Assembly (NCBI GenBank): GCA_902776195.1
Contig: CACYPF010000005.1
Location: forward strand, 1 to 64,000
DNA from: an uncultured Prevotellaceae bacterium
GTDB taxonomy: Bacteria; Bacteroidota; Bacteroidia; Bacteroidales; Bacteroidaceae
Length of the DNA stretch: 64,000 nt
Direction of reading: 5' to 3'
Made by a program: the position numbers and the translations under genes. The notes below the pieces were generated by a model. That model did not search any database. It had not been told where the DNA came from and saw only the letters and a list, made by a program, of their open reading frames with translations. Below are positions 16,030 through 26,600 of this stretch, one piece after another. Numbering within the stretch: the stretch's first letter is position 1; each line of letters starts with the position of its first letter.

Positions 16030-17385
16030 TTAATCTTTTAGTTTCAATTCATAACTGGCACCCAGTTCCCTGATACGAGTAGTAATCCAACCATCCCGAC
16101 AAACGCCACCCATGTCGTGCCCCCCACTGTCAATATAGAGACGAGAGGTATCCACTCCTTGAGGAATGGCAATACTCAGCTCCGCCCATCCGAATAACGG
16201 ACAGGGCTGCTGGGAAAAGGTGTAACGCTTGGAGACACTCCCCTCGTCTACCTTAGGGACGACCGCCAGACCCTCTTCCACCATTCCTGCAGGGATAGTC
16301 AACTGCATGCCTGGCAGGGAGATCAGGGAGAGTCTGTCATATCGCACATTGCAGCGACTGGCACTCAATGGGGCGACAGGACATTTCTTTCCCGTCACCG
16401 TGAACGTATACCGTGACTCGTTTCCCATAAAGTCACGGAGGATATAAGTAAACTGGTAAGGACGTTCCTCGCAGAACAGTACATAGCCGTTGTTTTCATC
16501 CGCCTGCAGGATAGGCAGGGTCACACCTTCAGGGATGAACGACCGCATATACCATGTCTTGTTATGCAGCCAGTGGTGATAGTCACCCCATGCGTTCACC
16601 TGACGGTTGCTGAAGACGGGGATACGGTGGACATCAGAACGGAACACCTGTTTGTCGTCAACCATCAGGATGGTCTCGCGGATGCCATAATGGTTATAGA
16701 CGTTCTGCATATAGTCGTCAGCCCAGAGGGCAAAACCCACCTTTCCCCATGCCGTCAGCTCCTGCTCAATATGGTTAGAGGAGAAACCGAAGGTCTGTTT
16801 GTTACTACCTCCATTAAACGAACCCTCACCAGCCACAGGACATGCCATCACACTATGAGCTTTCGGAGCCACTGAGTCATTGACAAAGGGAGAGAGGAAA
16901 TCCAATGGATCCATCATATCCCAAGTTCTGGTATCGTGAATCTCCAAATGCAGATGGGGTCCAGTGCTATGCCCGGTATTCCCGCTAATGGCAATCAACT
17001 GCCCCTGGGCAACAGGGAAGTCAAGGGGAGTAAAATGAATATCTATCTGTTCGCCACGCTTTCCGGTGCGATGCACCATCCTCTCCAACTTAGGAGAGAA
17101 CTTTTTCAAGTGGCAATAGATACTCGTATAACCTTCCGGATGGGTAACATAGACCGCATTACCAAAGCCGTCGATACCTACGGTGAGACGACTCACATAA
17201 CCGTCACCAATAGTGTAGATGTGTTTACCTTCCACATTATCAGTTTTGATATCTAATCCGCCATGGAAATGGTTAGGACGGGGCTCACCAAAATTGCCCG
17301 CCAGTGTGATCTGGTAATCCACTGGCGGGTGATATTTCACGTTGGCAACAGCCAACATAGTTCCTATAAAAAGGGCTCCTAACAT
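16030..17385 (-). CDS. M23-family metallopeptidase (LytM domain)
   Basis: This 451-residue envelope protein has an N-terminal hydrophobic segment (LGALFIGTMLAVANV). The LytM domain occupies residues ~25-155, with zinc ligands His41 and Asp45 (HGGLDI) and the HLH pair at 145-147 (GPHLHLEIHD), so the catalytic set is complete. The C-terminal ~290 residues are β-rich and of unknown role, probably partner or glycan binding. M23 enzymes cut peptidoglycan cross-bridges or are inactive amidase activators. The start overlaps the nadC stop by 7 nt. Confidence 0.88.
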   Translation of the reverse strand: MLGALFIGTMLAVANVKYHPPVDYQITLAGNFGEPRPNHFHGGLDIKTDNVEGKHIYTIGDGYVSRLTVGIDGFGNAVYVTHPEGYTSIYCHLKKFSPKLERMVHRTGKRGEQIDIHFTPLDFPVAQGQLIAISGNTGHSTGPHLHLEIHDTRTWDMMDPLDFLSPFVNDSVAPKAHSVMACPVAGEGSFNGGSNKQTFGFSSNHIEQELTAWGKVGFALWADDYMQNVYNHYGIRETILMVDDKQVFRSDVHRIPVFSNRQVNAWGDYHHWLHNKTWYMRSFIPEGVTLPILQADENNGYVLFCEERPYQFTYILRDFMGNESRYTFTVTGKKCPVAPLSASRCNVRYDRLSLISLPGMQLTIPAGMVEEGLAVVPKVDEGSVSKRYTFSQQPCPLFGWAELSIAIPQGVDTSRLYIDSGGHDMGGVCRDGWITTRIRELGASYELKLKD

Positions 17386-18227
17386 GCCTTAAAGCTCATG
17401 TCGAGTCCTTTCACGGAGTGTGTCAAAGCACCTACTGAGATGAAATCAACACCTTGTTCTGCATAGTCACGGATAGTATCGAAGGTAATACCACCACTCG
17501 ACTCTGTCTCGTAGCGACCTGCTATCATATCAACAGCTTTCTTCGTATCGGGCACAGAGAAATTATCGAGCATGATGCGGTCGACACCACCATGGTCAAG
17601 TACCTGCTGTAACTCATCGAAGGAGCGCACCTCAATCTCTATCTTCAGGTCGAGTCCCTTCTCTTTCAGATACTGATGACAGCGGTCTATGGCATTGACA
17701 ATACCTCCGGCAAAGTCGACATGATTGTCTTTCAGCAGGATCATGTCAAACAGCCCGATACGGTGGTTCACGCCACCGCCAATCTTCACTGCCTGCTTCT
17801 CCAGCATACGCATGCCCGGTGTTGTCTTACGGGTATCCAGCACTCTGGTATGGGTTCCTTTCAGGCGCTCTACATAACGGTTGGTCATGGTGGCGATACC
17901 ACTCATACGCTGCATGATGTTCAGCATCAACCGCTCCGTCTGCAACAGGGAACGGACACGTCCGGAGACTATCATGGCGATATCACCTCTCTTCACCTTC
18001 GCGCCATCCTGCATCAGCACCTCCACCTGCATGTCTGGGTCGAAGCGGCGGAACACTTCCTTTGCCACTTCTACACCAGCGAGGATACCGTCTTCCTTGA
18101 TGAGCAGATGCGACTTACCCATCGCATTCTCAGGGATACAACACAGGGTAGTATGGTCGCCGTCTCCGATATCCTCCGCAAAAGAGAGGTCTATCAGACG
18201 GTCTACTAACTCTTCAACACTTAACAT
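17379..18227 (-). CDS. nadC: Nicotinate-nucleotide pyrophosphorylase (carboxylating)
   Basis: This 282-residue QPRTase has AEDIGDGDHTTLCCIP, TRKTTPGMRMLEKQAV, KIGGGVNHRIGLFDMILLKDNH, DNFSVPDTKKAVDM and SSGGITFDTIRDYAEQGVDFIS (split here), covering the phosphoribosyl-pyrophosphate and quinolinate pockets. It converts quinolinate and PRPP to nicotinate mononucleotide in de novo NAD synthesis. nadA and nadB are not in the window. The gene overlaps the M23 gene and lies 7 nt after the barrel-protein gene. Confidence 0.96.
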   Translation of the reverse strand: MLSVEELVDRLIDLSFAEDIGDGDHTTLCCIPENAMGKSHLLIKEDGILAGVEVAKEVFRRFDPDMQVEVLMQDGAKVKRGDIAMIVSGRVRSLLQTERLMLNIMQRMSGIATMTNRYVERLKGTHTRVLDTRKTTPGMRMLEKQAVKIGGGVNHRIGLFDMILLKDNHVDFAGGIVNAIDRCHQYLKEKGLDLKIEIEVRSFDELQQVLDHGGVDRIMLDNFSVPDTKKAVDMIAGRYETESSGGITFDTIRDYAEQGVDFISVGALTHSVKGLDMSFKAC

Positions 18228-18234
18228 AAGCTTT

Positions 18235-18732
18235 TTACTTTTTCAATTTGTACTGGTCTTTGAACAGATATATACCGAAACTTACACCAAGACCGTAGGC
18301 TGAGTCCTCGAATTTCTTAGTAGAGAAATCAATATACAGTTCTGGCTCGATGGTCACCGTACGACTGATGAAGAAGGCATAGCCTAACTGTACACCAGGA
18401 CGGAAATCATTATAGTTGTCAGTATGATAATACTTCAAACTTGCACCCAAGTAAAGACCGTTCTGAATAATATAGTAACGAGCACCGCCACCTAATGTGA
18501 ATACATCGGGAGAGTCTTTCAAATGCTCGTAACCTATCTGTGCGGTAGCCATCAGGTTATCCATAAACAGATAACCAGCTTTGGCACTAATACCCAGATG
18601 GAATTTCTTTGCCTGACTGCTGATATCAAAGCCTGTTAGTCCAGCACCGATATATGCCTTACCCTTCTCAAATTGTGCATTGGCAGACAATGTTGTTGCC
18701 AATACTGCTAACAATAAAATAAACTTCTTCAT
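18235..18732 (-). CDS. Outer-membrane β-barrel protein
   Basis: This 165-residue protein has a signal peptide (FILLLAVLATTLSANA). The mature part alternates short β-strands rich in Tyr and Gly: KGKAYIGAGLTGFDI, SAKAGYLFMDNLMATAQIGY and GVQLGYAFFISRTVTIEPELYI, ending GLGVSFGIYLF. This is the pattern of an eight-stranded OmpA/OmpW-like barrel (porin-family outer membrane protein). No specific cargo is evident. It is cotranscribed with nadC by spacing (7 nt) but unlikely to be related in function. Confidence 0.82.
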   Translation of the reverse strand: MKKFILLLAVLATTLSANAQFEKGKAYIGAGLTGFDISSQAKKFHLGISAKAGYLFMDNLMATAQIGYEHLKDSPDVFTLGGGARYYIIQNGLYLGASLKYYHTDNYNDFRPGVQLGYAFFISRTVTIEPELYIDFSTKKFEDSAYGLGVSFGIYLFKDQYKLKK

Positions 18733-18743
18733 AGCTTAATGAT

Positions 18744-20210
18744 TTATTGACGATTATTCTGATATTTACGATACCATAGGCAGAACCATGACAATGTTAT
18801 CACCATGGTGGACCCTGCTATACTCCAGGTCATACCGACCGGTATTTTGAACAACTGCTCTGAAAGAAGGAAAGTAACACAGACCACTGTCATAAAGATA
18901 GCAGGGATCAGTGTGATGACATACGGTTTCTTTTGTTGTACCAAATAAACCGTGATAGCCCATAACATGAAAACAGACAATGTCTGGTTGCTCCAACCGA
19001 ACCAGCTCCATATCATGTTGAAACCTTCCTTGTCGTTCATCTGCCATATCAGCAATGCCATCACAGCAGCAAACAAAGGAACACAGATGGCAAGACGCTT
19101 GCTGATGCTATGCTGCTCTACCTTGATGAAGTCGGCAATAATCAGACGGGCGGAACGCAATGCGGTATCACCACTGGTAATAGGAGCAGCAACAACACCC
19201 AAAAGGGCAAGTATACCACCGAAGAGTCCCAGCCAGTCGTTACAGATCAGGTTCACCACTGAGGGGGCATCACCTACTGCGGCAGCACCACCGGCAATGG
19301 TCTCATAACCAGGGGTGGGATTGTTATAGAAGAAGAACATTGCCACTGTAGCCCATATCAATGCTACAACACCCTCCGTAATCATCGCACCATAGAAGAT
19401 GGGACGCCCCTGTTTCTCATGCTTCATACAACGTGCCATCAGCGGACTCTGAGTGGCATGGAAGCCACTAATAGCACCACAGGCAATAGTAATGAACAAT
19501 GCGGGGAAAATATTCTTAGGTGTCAAAGCTGGTACACTCAGTCCCTCCCATATCTCGGGAATGTCTGGCATCTTGACGAACAACATCACCATCAGGGCTA
19601 CTGCCATGAACAATAAGGAGAAGGCAAACAACGGATAGATTTTGCCGATAATCTTGTCAATAGGCAGCATCGTGGCAATAATATAATAAATGAAAATAAT
19701 GATAAGCCAGAATGTATACTGCCCCATACTATCCACAACAACGGCAGGTTCCCACATGTCACCTAATATCTTGGCGGGACTGAATACAAAGACGGCACCA
19801 ACCATCAATAAGAGGAATACGGAGAATACCAGCATGACATTCTTTGTTGTCTTACCAAGATAAGTACCAATCAATTCAGGCTGATTGGCACCTCCATGAC
19901 GTACGGAAAGCATACCGCTGAAGTAGTCGTGGGTAGCACCGGCGAAAATACAACCTAACACAATCCACAAATAGGCTGCAGGACCGAACTTGGCACCCAT
20001 GATGGCACCGAAGATAGGACCCGTACCGGCAATATTCAGAAACTGTATCATGAAAATTTTCCAAGGGGGAAGAACCATAAAGTCTACACCATCAGCCTTG
20101 GCAATGGCAGGAGTATCCCGGTCATCTGGACCAAACACACGCTCTACAAAACGTCCGTAAAGCAAATAGCCTAACAAAAGAGCTATTAAACTTAAAGTAA
20201 ATGATATCAT
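18744..20210 (-). CDS. CstA-family carbon starvation/pyruvate transporter
   Basis: This 488-residue protein has about 13 membrane segments. The CstA signatures are DRDTPAIAKADGVDFMVLPP, LNIAGTGPIFGAIMGAKFGP, GATHDYFSGMLSVRHGG, ISGFHATQSPLMARCM and PITSGDTALRSARLIIAD. The family imports pyruvate or peptides. This is the short Bacteroidota form, lacking the C-terminal extension of the ~700-residue Escherichia proteins. It sits divergent from the GHL10 gene, with a TATCTTTG box on the minus strand at 20245-20238. Confidence 0.9.
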   Translation of the reverse strand: MISFTLSLIALLLGYLLYGRFVERVFGPDDRDTPAIAKADGVDFMVLPPWKIFMIQFLNIAGTGPIFGAIMGAKFGPAAYLWIVLGCIFAGATHDYFSGMLSVRHGGANQPELIGTYLGKTTKNVMLVFSVFLLLMVGAVFVFSPAKILGDMWEPAVVVDSMGQYTFWLIIIFIYYIIATMLPIDKIIGKIYPLFAFSLLFMAVALMVMLFVKMPDIPEIWEGLSVPALTPKNIFPALFITIACGAISGFHATQSPLMARCMKHEKQGRPIFYGAMITEGVVALIWATVAMFFFYNNPTPGYETIAGGAAAVGDAPSVVNLICNDWLGLFGGILALLGVVAAPITSGDTALRSARLIIADFIKVEQHSISKRLAICVPLFAAVMALLIWQMNDKEGFNMIWSWFGWSNQTLSVFMLWAITVYLVQQKKPYVITLIPAIFMTVVCVTFLLSEQLFKIPVGMTWSIAGSTMVITLSWFCLWYRKYQNNRQ

Positions 20211-20295
20211 TGTTTTTTATATTTTTAAAACTGACTGCAAAGATACTAATAATTCCTAATTAATTCGTATCTTTGCACCCAAAATTAACAACAAT

Positions 20296-21945
20296 ATGAA
20301 AAAATATGCTTTCATCATATTCCTTTTACTGGGTGCTCTGACACTGAGTTCTCAACCCAAACAGGAACTTCGCGCCGTATGGCTTACCACTTTAGAGGGG
20401 CTTGACTGGCCAAGTTCCAAAGGGACATCAGGTGCAGTTGAACAAAAACAGAAGCAAGAACTTTGCCGTATTCTTGACCAGTTGAAATGTGCTCATGTAA
20501 ATACTGTTCTCTACCAGGCACGTATTCGCGGAACTGTCACCTACCCTTCCCGTATTGAACCTTGGGACGGATGCATCAGTGGCACGTTTGGCACAGCACC
20601 AAATTATGACCCCTTGCAGTTTGCCATAGAGGAAGCCCATAAAAGAGGGATGGAACTGCATGCTTGGGTGGTTACAGTACCCACTGGTAAATGGAAAAGC
20701 TATGGTGCCAAGAAACTACGTCAGACGCATCCTGAACTGATGCGCCGTATCGGGGAGGATGCCTGCATGATTCCAGAGGACTCACGGACAGCTGATTATA
20801 TCTCGTCAATCTGTGAAGAGATTACCAGACGATATGATGTTGATGGCATCCACCTCGACTATATCCGTTACCCTGAGACCTATCCGTTACGTATCTCTCG
20901 CCAACAGGCCCGTGAGAATATCACCCGTATCGTTCGTGCTATCCACCAGAAAGTCAAAGGATTAAAGCCTTGGGTTAAACTGAGTTGTTCTCCATTAGGC
21001 AAGTTTGATGACCTCACTCGTTATCCGAGTGGTGGATGGAATGCGTATAATAAGGTATGCCAGGATGCACAGGGTTGGTTACGAGACGGACTGATGGATC
21101 AACTTTACCCCATGATGTATTATGACGGCAAGCACTATTATCCTTTCGCTGCTGATTGGAGTGAACATCGATATGAGCGTGAGATAGCTGCAGGACTGGG
21201 TATCTACCGACTGATCCGTAGTGAAGGCAACTGGTCGTTGGATGCTATTAAACGCCAGATGCATGTCGCTCGTGACTTAGGACTCGGACATTGTTATTTC
21301 CGTAGCCGTTTCTTAACTGACAACACAAAGGGACTTTACGATTTCGTTTGTGACTTCGACGAATATCCTGCCGTTGTTCCTCCTATGCAAGTTCACCAAC
21401 CAGCTCCACAAGCTCCCACATCTTTGCAAATTGAGCATACCGCCAACGGTGACGAATTAAATTGGAGCGGTGCCAACGATACCAGCAATGGCGATTACCT
21501 GACCTATAATGTCTATGCGTCCACTCATTACCCTGTGGATATCAGCGACGCCAGTAACCTTATAGCTATTCGCCTGATGGATGAGCGACTCTCTGTACGT
21601 CGCTCTACTGATGATACCCCACTCAATTATGTTGTCACAGCCGTAAACCGTTATGGCATTGAGAGCAAACCTGCAAGCACTCATCAGGTCATCACCAACA
21701 CTGGCAGCATGGAAAGTGACTCCGAATTAATTCCCAACGATGGCTATAGTCTGCAAGTACCTCATTTCAATGAACTTCCACAAGCACAACATTTTGCCAT
21801 CTATACGATGCCTGGTAATATCATAGCCATCAAGCCTTTCGGTCACGTAGTCTCTATTTCAGACCTCCCCAAGGGTGTCTATGAACTACGGACCCTCAAT
21901 GACAAAGAAGATACCCACCACGTGGGATATTTCCTGCTGAAGTAG
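20296..21945 (+). CDS. Family 10-like glycosyl hydrolase (GHL10, YngK type)
   Basis: This 549-residue secreted protein has a signal peptide (AFIIFLLLGALTLSSQP). The GHL10 TIM-barrel region (residues ~25-370) includes LRAVWLTTLEGLDWPS, HVNTVLYQARIRG, GMELHAWVVTVPTG and DGIHLDYIRYP. A fibronectin III-like or Ig-like segment follows (residues ~375-470, with NYVVTAVNRYGIESKPA), then a short C-terminal β domain. Members act on peptidoglycan-linked or other glycans in the periplasm; the exact substrate is unknown. A TATCTTTG box (20268-20275) lies 20 nt before the ATG. The stop is 2 nt from the convergent ettA stop. Confidence 0.85.
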   Translation: MKKYAFIIFLLLGALTLSSQPKQELRAVWLTTLEGLDWPSSKGTSGAVEQKQKQELCRILDQLKCAHVNTVLYQARIRGTVTYPSRIEPWDGCISGTFGTAPNYDPLQFAIEEAHKRGMELHAWVVTVPTGKWKSYGAKKLRQTHPELMRRIGEDACMIPEDSRTADYISSICEEITRRYDVDGIHLDYIRYPETYPLRISRQQARENITRIVRAIHQKVKGLKPWVKLSCSPLGKFDDLTRYPSGGWNAYNKVCQDAQGWLRDGLMDQLYPMMYYDGKHYYPFAADWSEHRYEREIAAGLGIYRLIRSEGNWSLDAIKRQMHVARDLGLGHCYFRSRFLTDNTKGLYDFVCDFDEYPAVVPPMQVHQPAPQAPTSLQIEHTANGDELNWSGANDTSNGDYLTYNVYASTHYPVDISDASNLIAIRLMDERLSVRRSTDDTPLNYVVTAVNRYGIESKPASTHQVITNTGSMESDSELIPNDGYSLQVPHFNELPQAQHFAIYTMPGNIIAIKPFGHVVSISDLPKGVYELRTLNDKEDTHHVGYFLLK

Positions 21946-21946
21946 A

Positions 21947-23644
21947 TTATTCCTCCATCAATTTACGATAGCGTGCCCGTTTAGGTTCTTCCAATCCTAA
22001 GCGCTGAGCTTTATTTGTCTCATATTCGGAGTAGTTGCCCTCAAAATAAAAGACATTCCCTTCACCCTCAAAAGCCAAGATATGAGTGCAGATACGATCC
22101 AGAAACCATCTGTCGTGACTGATAATGACAGCACAACCGGCGAAAGCCTCCAGACCTTCCTCCAAAGCTCGGAGCGTATTGACATCGATATCATTGGTAG
22201 GCTCGTCGAGTAGTAGGACATTACCTTCTTGTTTCAGGGCAATAGCAAGGTGCAGACGGTTACGCTCACCACCTGAGAGCACCCCACATTTCTTTTCTTG
22301 ATCGGCACCACTGAAATTGAAACGGGACAGATAAGCACGCACATTAACATCTTTACCACCCATACGGATAGTCTCATTCCCGCCACTCACTACTTCATAT
22401 ACAGACTTATTGGGATCAATATCCTTGTGTTGCTGGTCGACATAACTGAGTTTGACCGTCTCTCCCACATTGAATGTTCCTGCGTCAGCTTGTTCCAGTC
22501 CCATTATCAGACGAAACAAGGTCGTCTTACCAGCACCATTAGGACCTATCACACCCACAATACCGTTGGGGGGCAGCATGAAATTGAGGTCACTGAAAAG
22601 TACCTTTTCATCAAAAGCCTTAGCCACATGGACTGCCTCTATTACCTTATTACCAAGTCGGGGACCGTTAGGAATAAAGATCTCCAGTTTCTCCTCCTTC
22701 TGCTTCTGCTCCTCGTTGAGCATCTTATCATAGGAATTAAGACGTGCCTTACCTTTGGCATGACGCGCTTTCGGAGCCATCCGTACCCACTCCAACTCAC
22801 GCTCCAAGGTCTTACGACGCTTTGATGCGGCTTTCTCTTCCAAGGCAAGTCGTTGACTCTTCTGCTCCAACCATGACGAGTAATTGCCTTTCCAAGGAAT
22901 ACCCTCTCCGCGGTCGAGTTCAAGAATCCACTCCGCCACATCGTCGAGAAAATAGCGGTCGTGGGTAACAGCAATCACCGTTCCTTCGTATTGCTGCAGA
23001 TGTTGCTCCAGCCAGTCAATTGATTCCGCATCAAGATGGTTGGTAGGCTCATCGAGCAACAGCACGTCAGGTTTCTGGAGCAGCAGTCGGCATAAAGCCA
23101 CTCGTCGGCGCTCACCTCCCGACAGGTTCTCGACACTACGGTCACCGGCAGGACAGTTCAGGGCAGCCATGGCACGGTCGAGTTTTGAGTCCATGTTCCA
23201 GGCATCGGTAGAGTCGATGATATCCTGGAGCTCTGCCTGACGAGCCATCAGTTTCTCCATCTTGTCAGCATCCTCATAATACTCTGGCAATCCGAACTTC
23301 ACGTTGATGTCATCGTATTCAGCCAGTGCGTCATACACATGCTGTACACCCTCCATCACATTCTCCTTAACCGTCTTCGTGTCATCCAAAGGTGGGTCCT
23401 GTGGCAGATAGCCCACACTGTAACCGGGACTCCATACCACATTCCCCTGATACTGCTGGTCGAGACCAGCGATAATCTTCATCAGGGTAGACTTACCCGC
23501 ACCATTCAGACCAATGATGCCTATCTTAGCTCCATAAAAGAAACTGAGATAGATATTCTTGAGCACTTGTTTCTGATTCTGCTGGATGGTCTTGCTCACA
23601 CCGACCATCGAGAATATCACTTTCTTATCGTCTACTGTTGCCAT
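21947..23644 (-). CDS. ettA: Energy-dependent translational throttle protein EttA (ABC-F)
   Basis: This 565-residue ABC-F ATPase has Walker A GIIGLNGAGKSTLMKI and GVIGPNGAGKTTLF, signatures LSGGERRRVALC and LSGGERNRLHLA, and Walker [15 protein letters not shown] and LLLDEPTNDIDVNT. The arm and P-site interaction motif region YLEQHLQQYEG with SKRRKTLERELEWVRMAPKAR is characteristic of EttA. EttA binds the ribosomal E site and gates entry into elongation according to the ADP/ATP ratio. It is upstream-separated from the GH9-M3 gene by a short tandem-repeat spacer. Confidence 0.95.
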   Translation of the reverse strand: MATVDDKKVIFSMVGVSKTIQQNQKQVLKNIYLSFFYGAKIGIIGLNGAGKSTLMKIIAGLDQQYQGNVVWSPGYSVGYLPQDPPLDDTKTVKENVMEGVQHVYDALAEYDDINVKFGLPEYYEDADKMEKLMARQAELQDIIDSTDAWNMDSKLDRAMAALNCPAGDRSVENLSGGERRRVALCRLLLQKPDVLLLDEPTNHLDAESIDWLEQHLQQYEGTVIAVTHDRYFLDDVAEWILELDRGEGIPWKGNYSSWLEQKSQRLALEEKAASKRRKTLERELEWVRMAPKARHAKGKARLNSYDKMLNEEQKQKEEKLEIFIPNGPRLGNKVIEAVHVAKAFDEKVLFSDLNFMLPPNGIVGVIGPNGAGKTTLFRLIMGLEQADAGTFNVGETVKLSYVDQQHKDIDPNKSVYEVVSGGNETIRMGGKDVNVRAYLSRFNFSGADQEKKCGVLSGGERNRLHLAIALKQEGNVLLLDEPTNDIDVNTLRALEEGLEAFAGCAVIISHDRWFLDRICTHILAFEGEGNVFYFEGNYSEYETNKAQRLGLEEPKRARYRKLMEE

Positions 23645-23647
23645 AAT

Positions 23648-23690
23648 ATTAAATTCTCAACCCTCAACTCTAAACTCTCAACTCTCAAAG
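23648..23690 (-). repeat. Short tandem repeat spacer (7-bp units)
   Basis: Degenerate head-to-tail units related to TTGAGAG/TTGAGGG/TTTAGAG run between the stop of the GH9-M3 gene and the start of ettA. Similar low-complexity spacers occur at 32657 and 45961. Confidence 0.6.
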
Positions 23691-26600
23691 TCCCCTTGCC
23701 TTGAGCAATCCCGCAGCATCAGGAGCCTGAAGACCTGTGAAATCGGTAAACATCTGCATCAGGTCACGGGTGTTACCACGACTGATGATTTTATCACGGA
23801 ACGACTGACCCACTGCAGGTTTCAGGGCACCACGCTGCGCAAAGCAGTCAGCAATATTCACAGCAAGCACCTCCGTCCACAGATAGCTGTAATAACCTGC
23901 CGCATAACCACCACCCCATACATGATTGAAATAGGAAGTAGAATAACGGGGAGGTATCTGCGTATCCAGCAGTCCGACAGCCTCTAATGCCTTACGCTCA
24001 AAGGCTGGTGCCTCTTCTGCCGTGGGAATCTCCTCCTCACTGAGCATGTGCCATGCCATGTCCAGACAAGTGGCGGCAAGGTTCTCACCTAAAGCATAGG
24101 CTGAGTGGAAATTGATGGAGTTAAGCATCTTACCCTTCAAATCGGCAGGCATGGAAACCCCTGTCACGGCATGCTTCGCATAATGGTCGAAGATCTCCGG
24201 AATGGTGGCGAAGGACTCATTAAACTGCGATGGCATCTCCACGAAGTCACGTGCCACGGCAGTACCACTCAATGCGTTATACTCACAATTGGAGAGGATT
24301 CCATGCAAGGCATGCCCGAACTCATGGAAGAGTGTCGTCACCTCGTCCCATGACAACAGACTGGGCTGTCCTTCAGGAGCCTTGGCATTGTTGCACACAT
24401 TATAAATTAATGGTTTCTGATGACGGAAATGACTCTGCTTAGCAAACGAACTCATCCATGCCCCACCTCTTTTGGTAGGACGACGGAAATAGTCACTATA
24501 GAAAAGCGCCAGCGTCTCGCCATCCTTGTCAATGACCTCAAACACCTTCATATCCAGATGATAGGTGGGGATGTCATGACGACGCTTGAAGGTCAGTCCA
24601 TAAACACGGTTAGCGGCATAGAACACTCCATTCTGCTGTACGCTGTCGACATTGAAATATGGTTTCACATCATCCTCTGACAAAGAGAATTGCTCACTCT
24701 TCATCTTAGCAGAATAATAGAAACGGTCATAGGGTTCCAACTTAAATGACTTACCCATCGACTTACGGGCATAAGTCTCTATCGCCTTGGTCTCTGCGTC
24801 AGCCTTTGGCTTATATTCCTTGATGAGCTGTTTCAAGAACGCATAAGCATTCTCTGGATTCTTAGCCATACGGTTCTCCAATGAATACGCCGCATAGTTC
24901 TTATAACCCATCAGTTTCGCCTTCTCGGCACGCAGCTTTGCCAGCTCCACCACAATGGGAAAAGTATTATACTTCCCTGTACCGTCAGCACGATGGACGG
25001 AAGCCTCATACACCTTACGGCGCAACTCACGGTTGTCAAGACTGGCGAGAATCGGTTGCTGGGTGGTATTGACTATCACAATACAATAAGGAGCCTTACT
25101 TCCACGGTTCTCCGCATCCTTCTTACACTGTGCGATGTCTGCCTCACTAAGACCGGCAAGCTCAGCTTTCGAGTTCACCCAAACGACAGCGCTGTTGGTT
25201 GCCTCCGGCAACATGTTACCCCATTGTTGCTGGAGGTCGGAGATCCGTTTGTTGATTTCCTTCATCCGAGCCATCTTCTCTTTAGACAACAGGGCACCCG
25301 AACGGACAAAATCCTTATAGGTCTCTTCCAAGAGCTTCAGATCCTCACCCTTCAGACTTCCTCTCTCATGGTCATACACATACTTGATGCGCTGAAAGAG
25401 TTTCTCGTTGAACGAGATCTCATTACTCAGGTCAGCAAGCTGCGGCATCACCTTTTTCTGTATCTCTGTAATTTCAGCAGTCTTGTCAGCACTCGTCAGA
25501 CAGAAGAAGACACTGCTCACCTTGTCCAACAACACCCCACTCTGCTCATAGGCGACTATCGTATTCTGGAAAGTAGGAGCTTCCTCATTCTCCACGATAC
25601 GACGAATAGCCTCTCGCTGTTGTTTGATACCTTCCTCTATCGCAGGAAGATAATCGGACGACTGAATCTTACTGAAATCGGGAGCGCCGAAAGGGAGCCT
25701 GCTCTCTTCCAGCAACGGGTTACGTATAGAATATAAATATGCCATCAATGCCATTTTTCCTCGCATCGTCTCACGAGGTGTAAACTCACCATTCACCCAG
25801 AAGTAACGCTGGTTGAAATACGACTCCTGACGAGGCCATCCTCCTTCATTCCATGAAGGGTAACAGGCATTCGTCAACAGACGACCGTCACCACCGTTAT
25901 GTCCTGGCGACCATGTCTCTGTGCCGTTGAAGGGAGTCTGTCCGGGATGGGTACCTGGTGCCCCGTCATTACGACCTGTCGAATAAACATTCTCCAGATG
26001 GCGTTCTCCAAGACCTGTCATCTCTACGATATTGCCGGGGTTACGTCCTAAGCTCCAACCTGCCTCCATATACATCACATCTTCCAATTTCTTGCGTTCT
26101 GCCTCATCATCCGTGAGATAATGGGTAAGCATCACCAACTGGAGGTTCTGAGAGGTCTGCCAACGGTCATCCGTAGCAGCACGACGTGAAGGACGCAACG
26201 ACACCTTATTTATATTATAGGCGGCAGCATGAGCCTTGACACTCGCCTTGAGGTTCTTGTAAAACGCACCATCATGACGGTCATAAGGACAAGTCAGATA
26301 GGCAGCGGCAGCCCATAGCTGATAGTACCCGTCCTTACCCCTTTTGAACAGCGGTGTATGGTCATCCTTAATCTCGCTGCCCTCAATCATGATTTTCTCC
26401 CAAACGGGATCACGGGTGAGGTTATAGAGGAAAGCGGCAGCCATCTGACGGAAGTCCCTGCCTCGCATACGGATACTGCCGATGTCCTGCAGGTCGTCCA
26501 ACTGCTGGTTCTCCTGCCGACTGGCAAAGCGGTATGCCTTGATAGCCTCATCAGTATAGTAGTTCCGCAAGCTGTCGATACCCGCAATACGGAAAGCGTC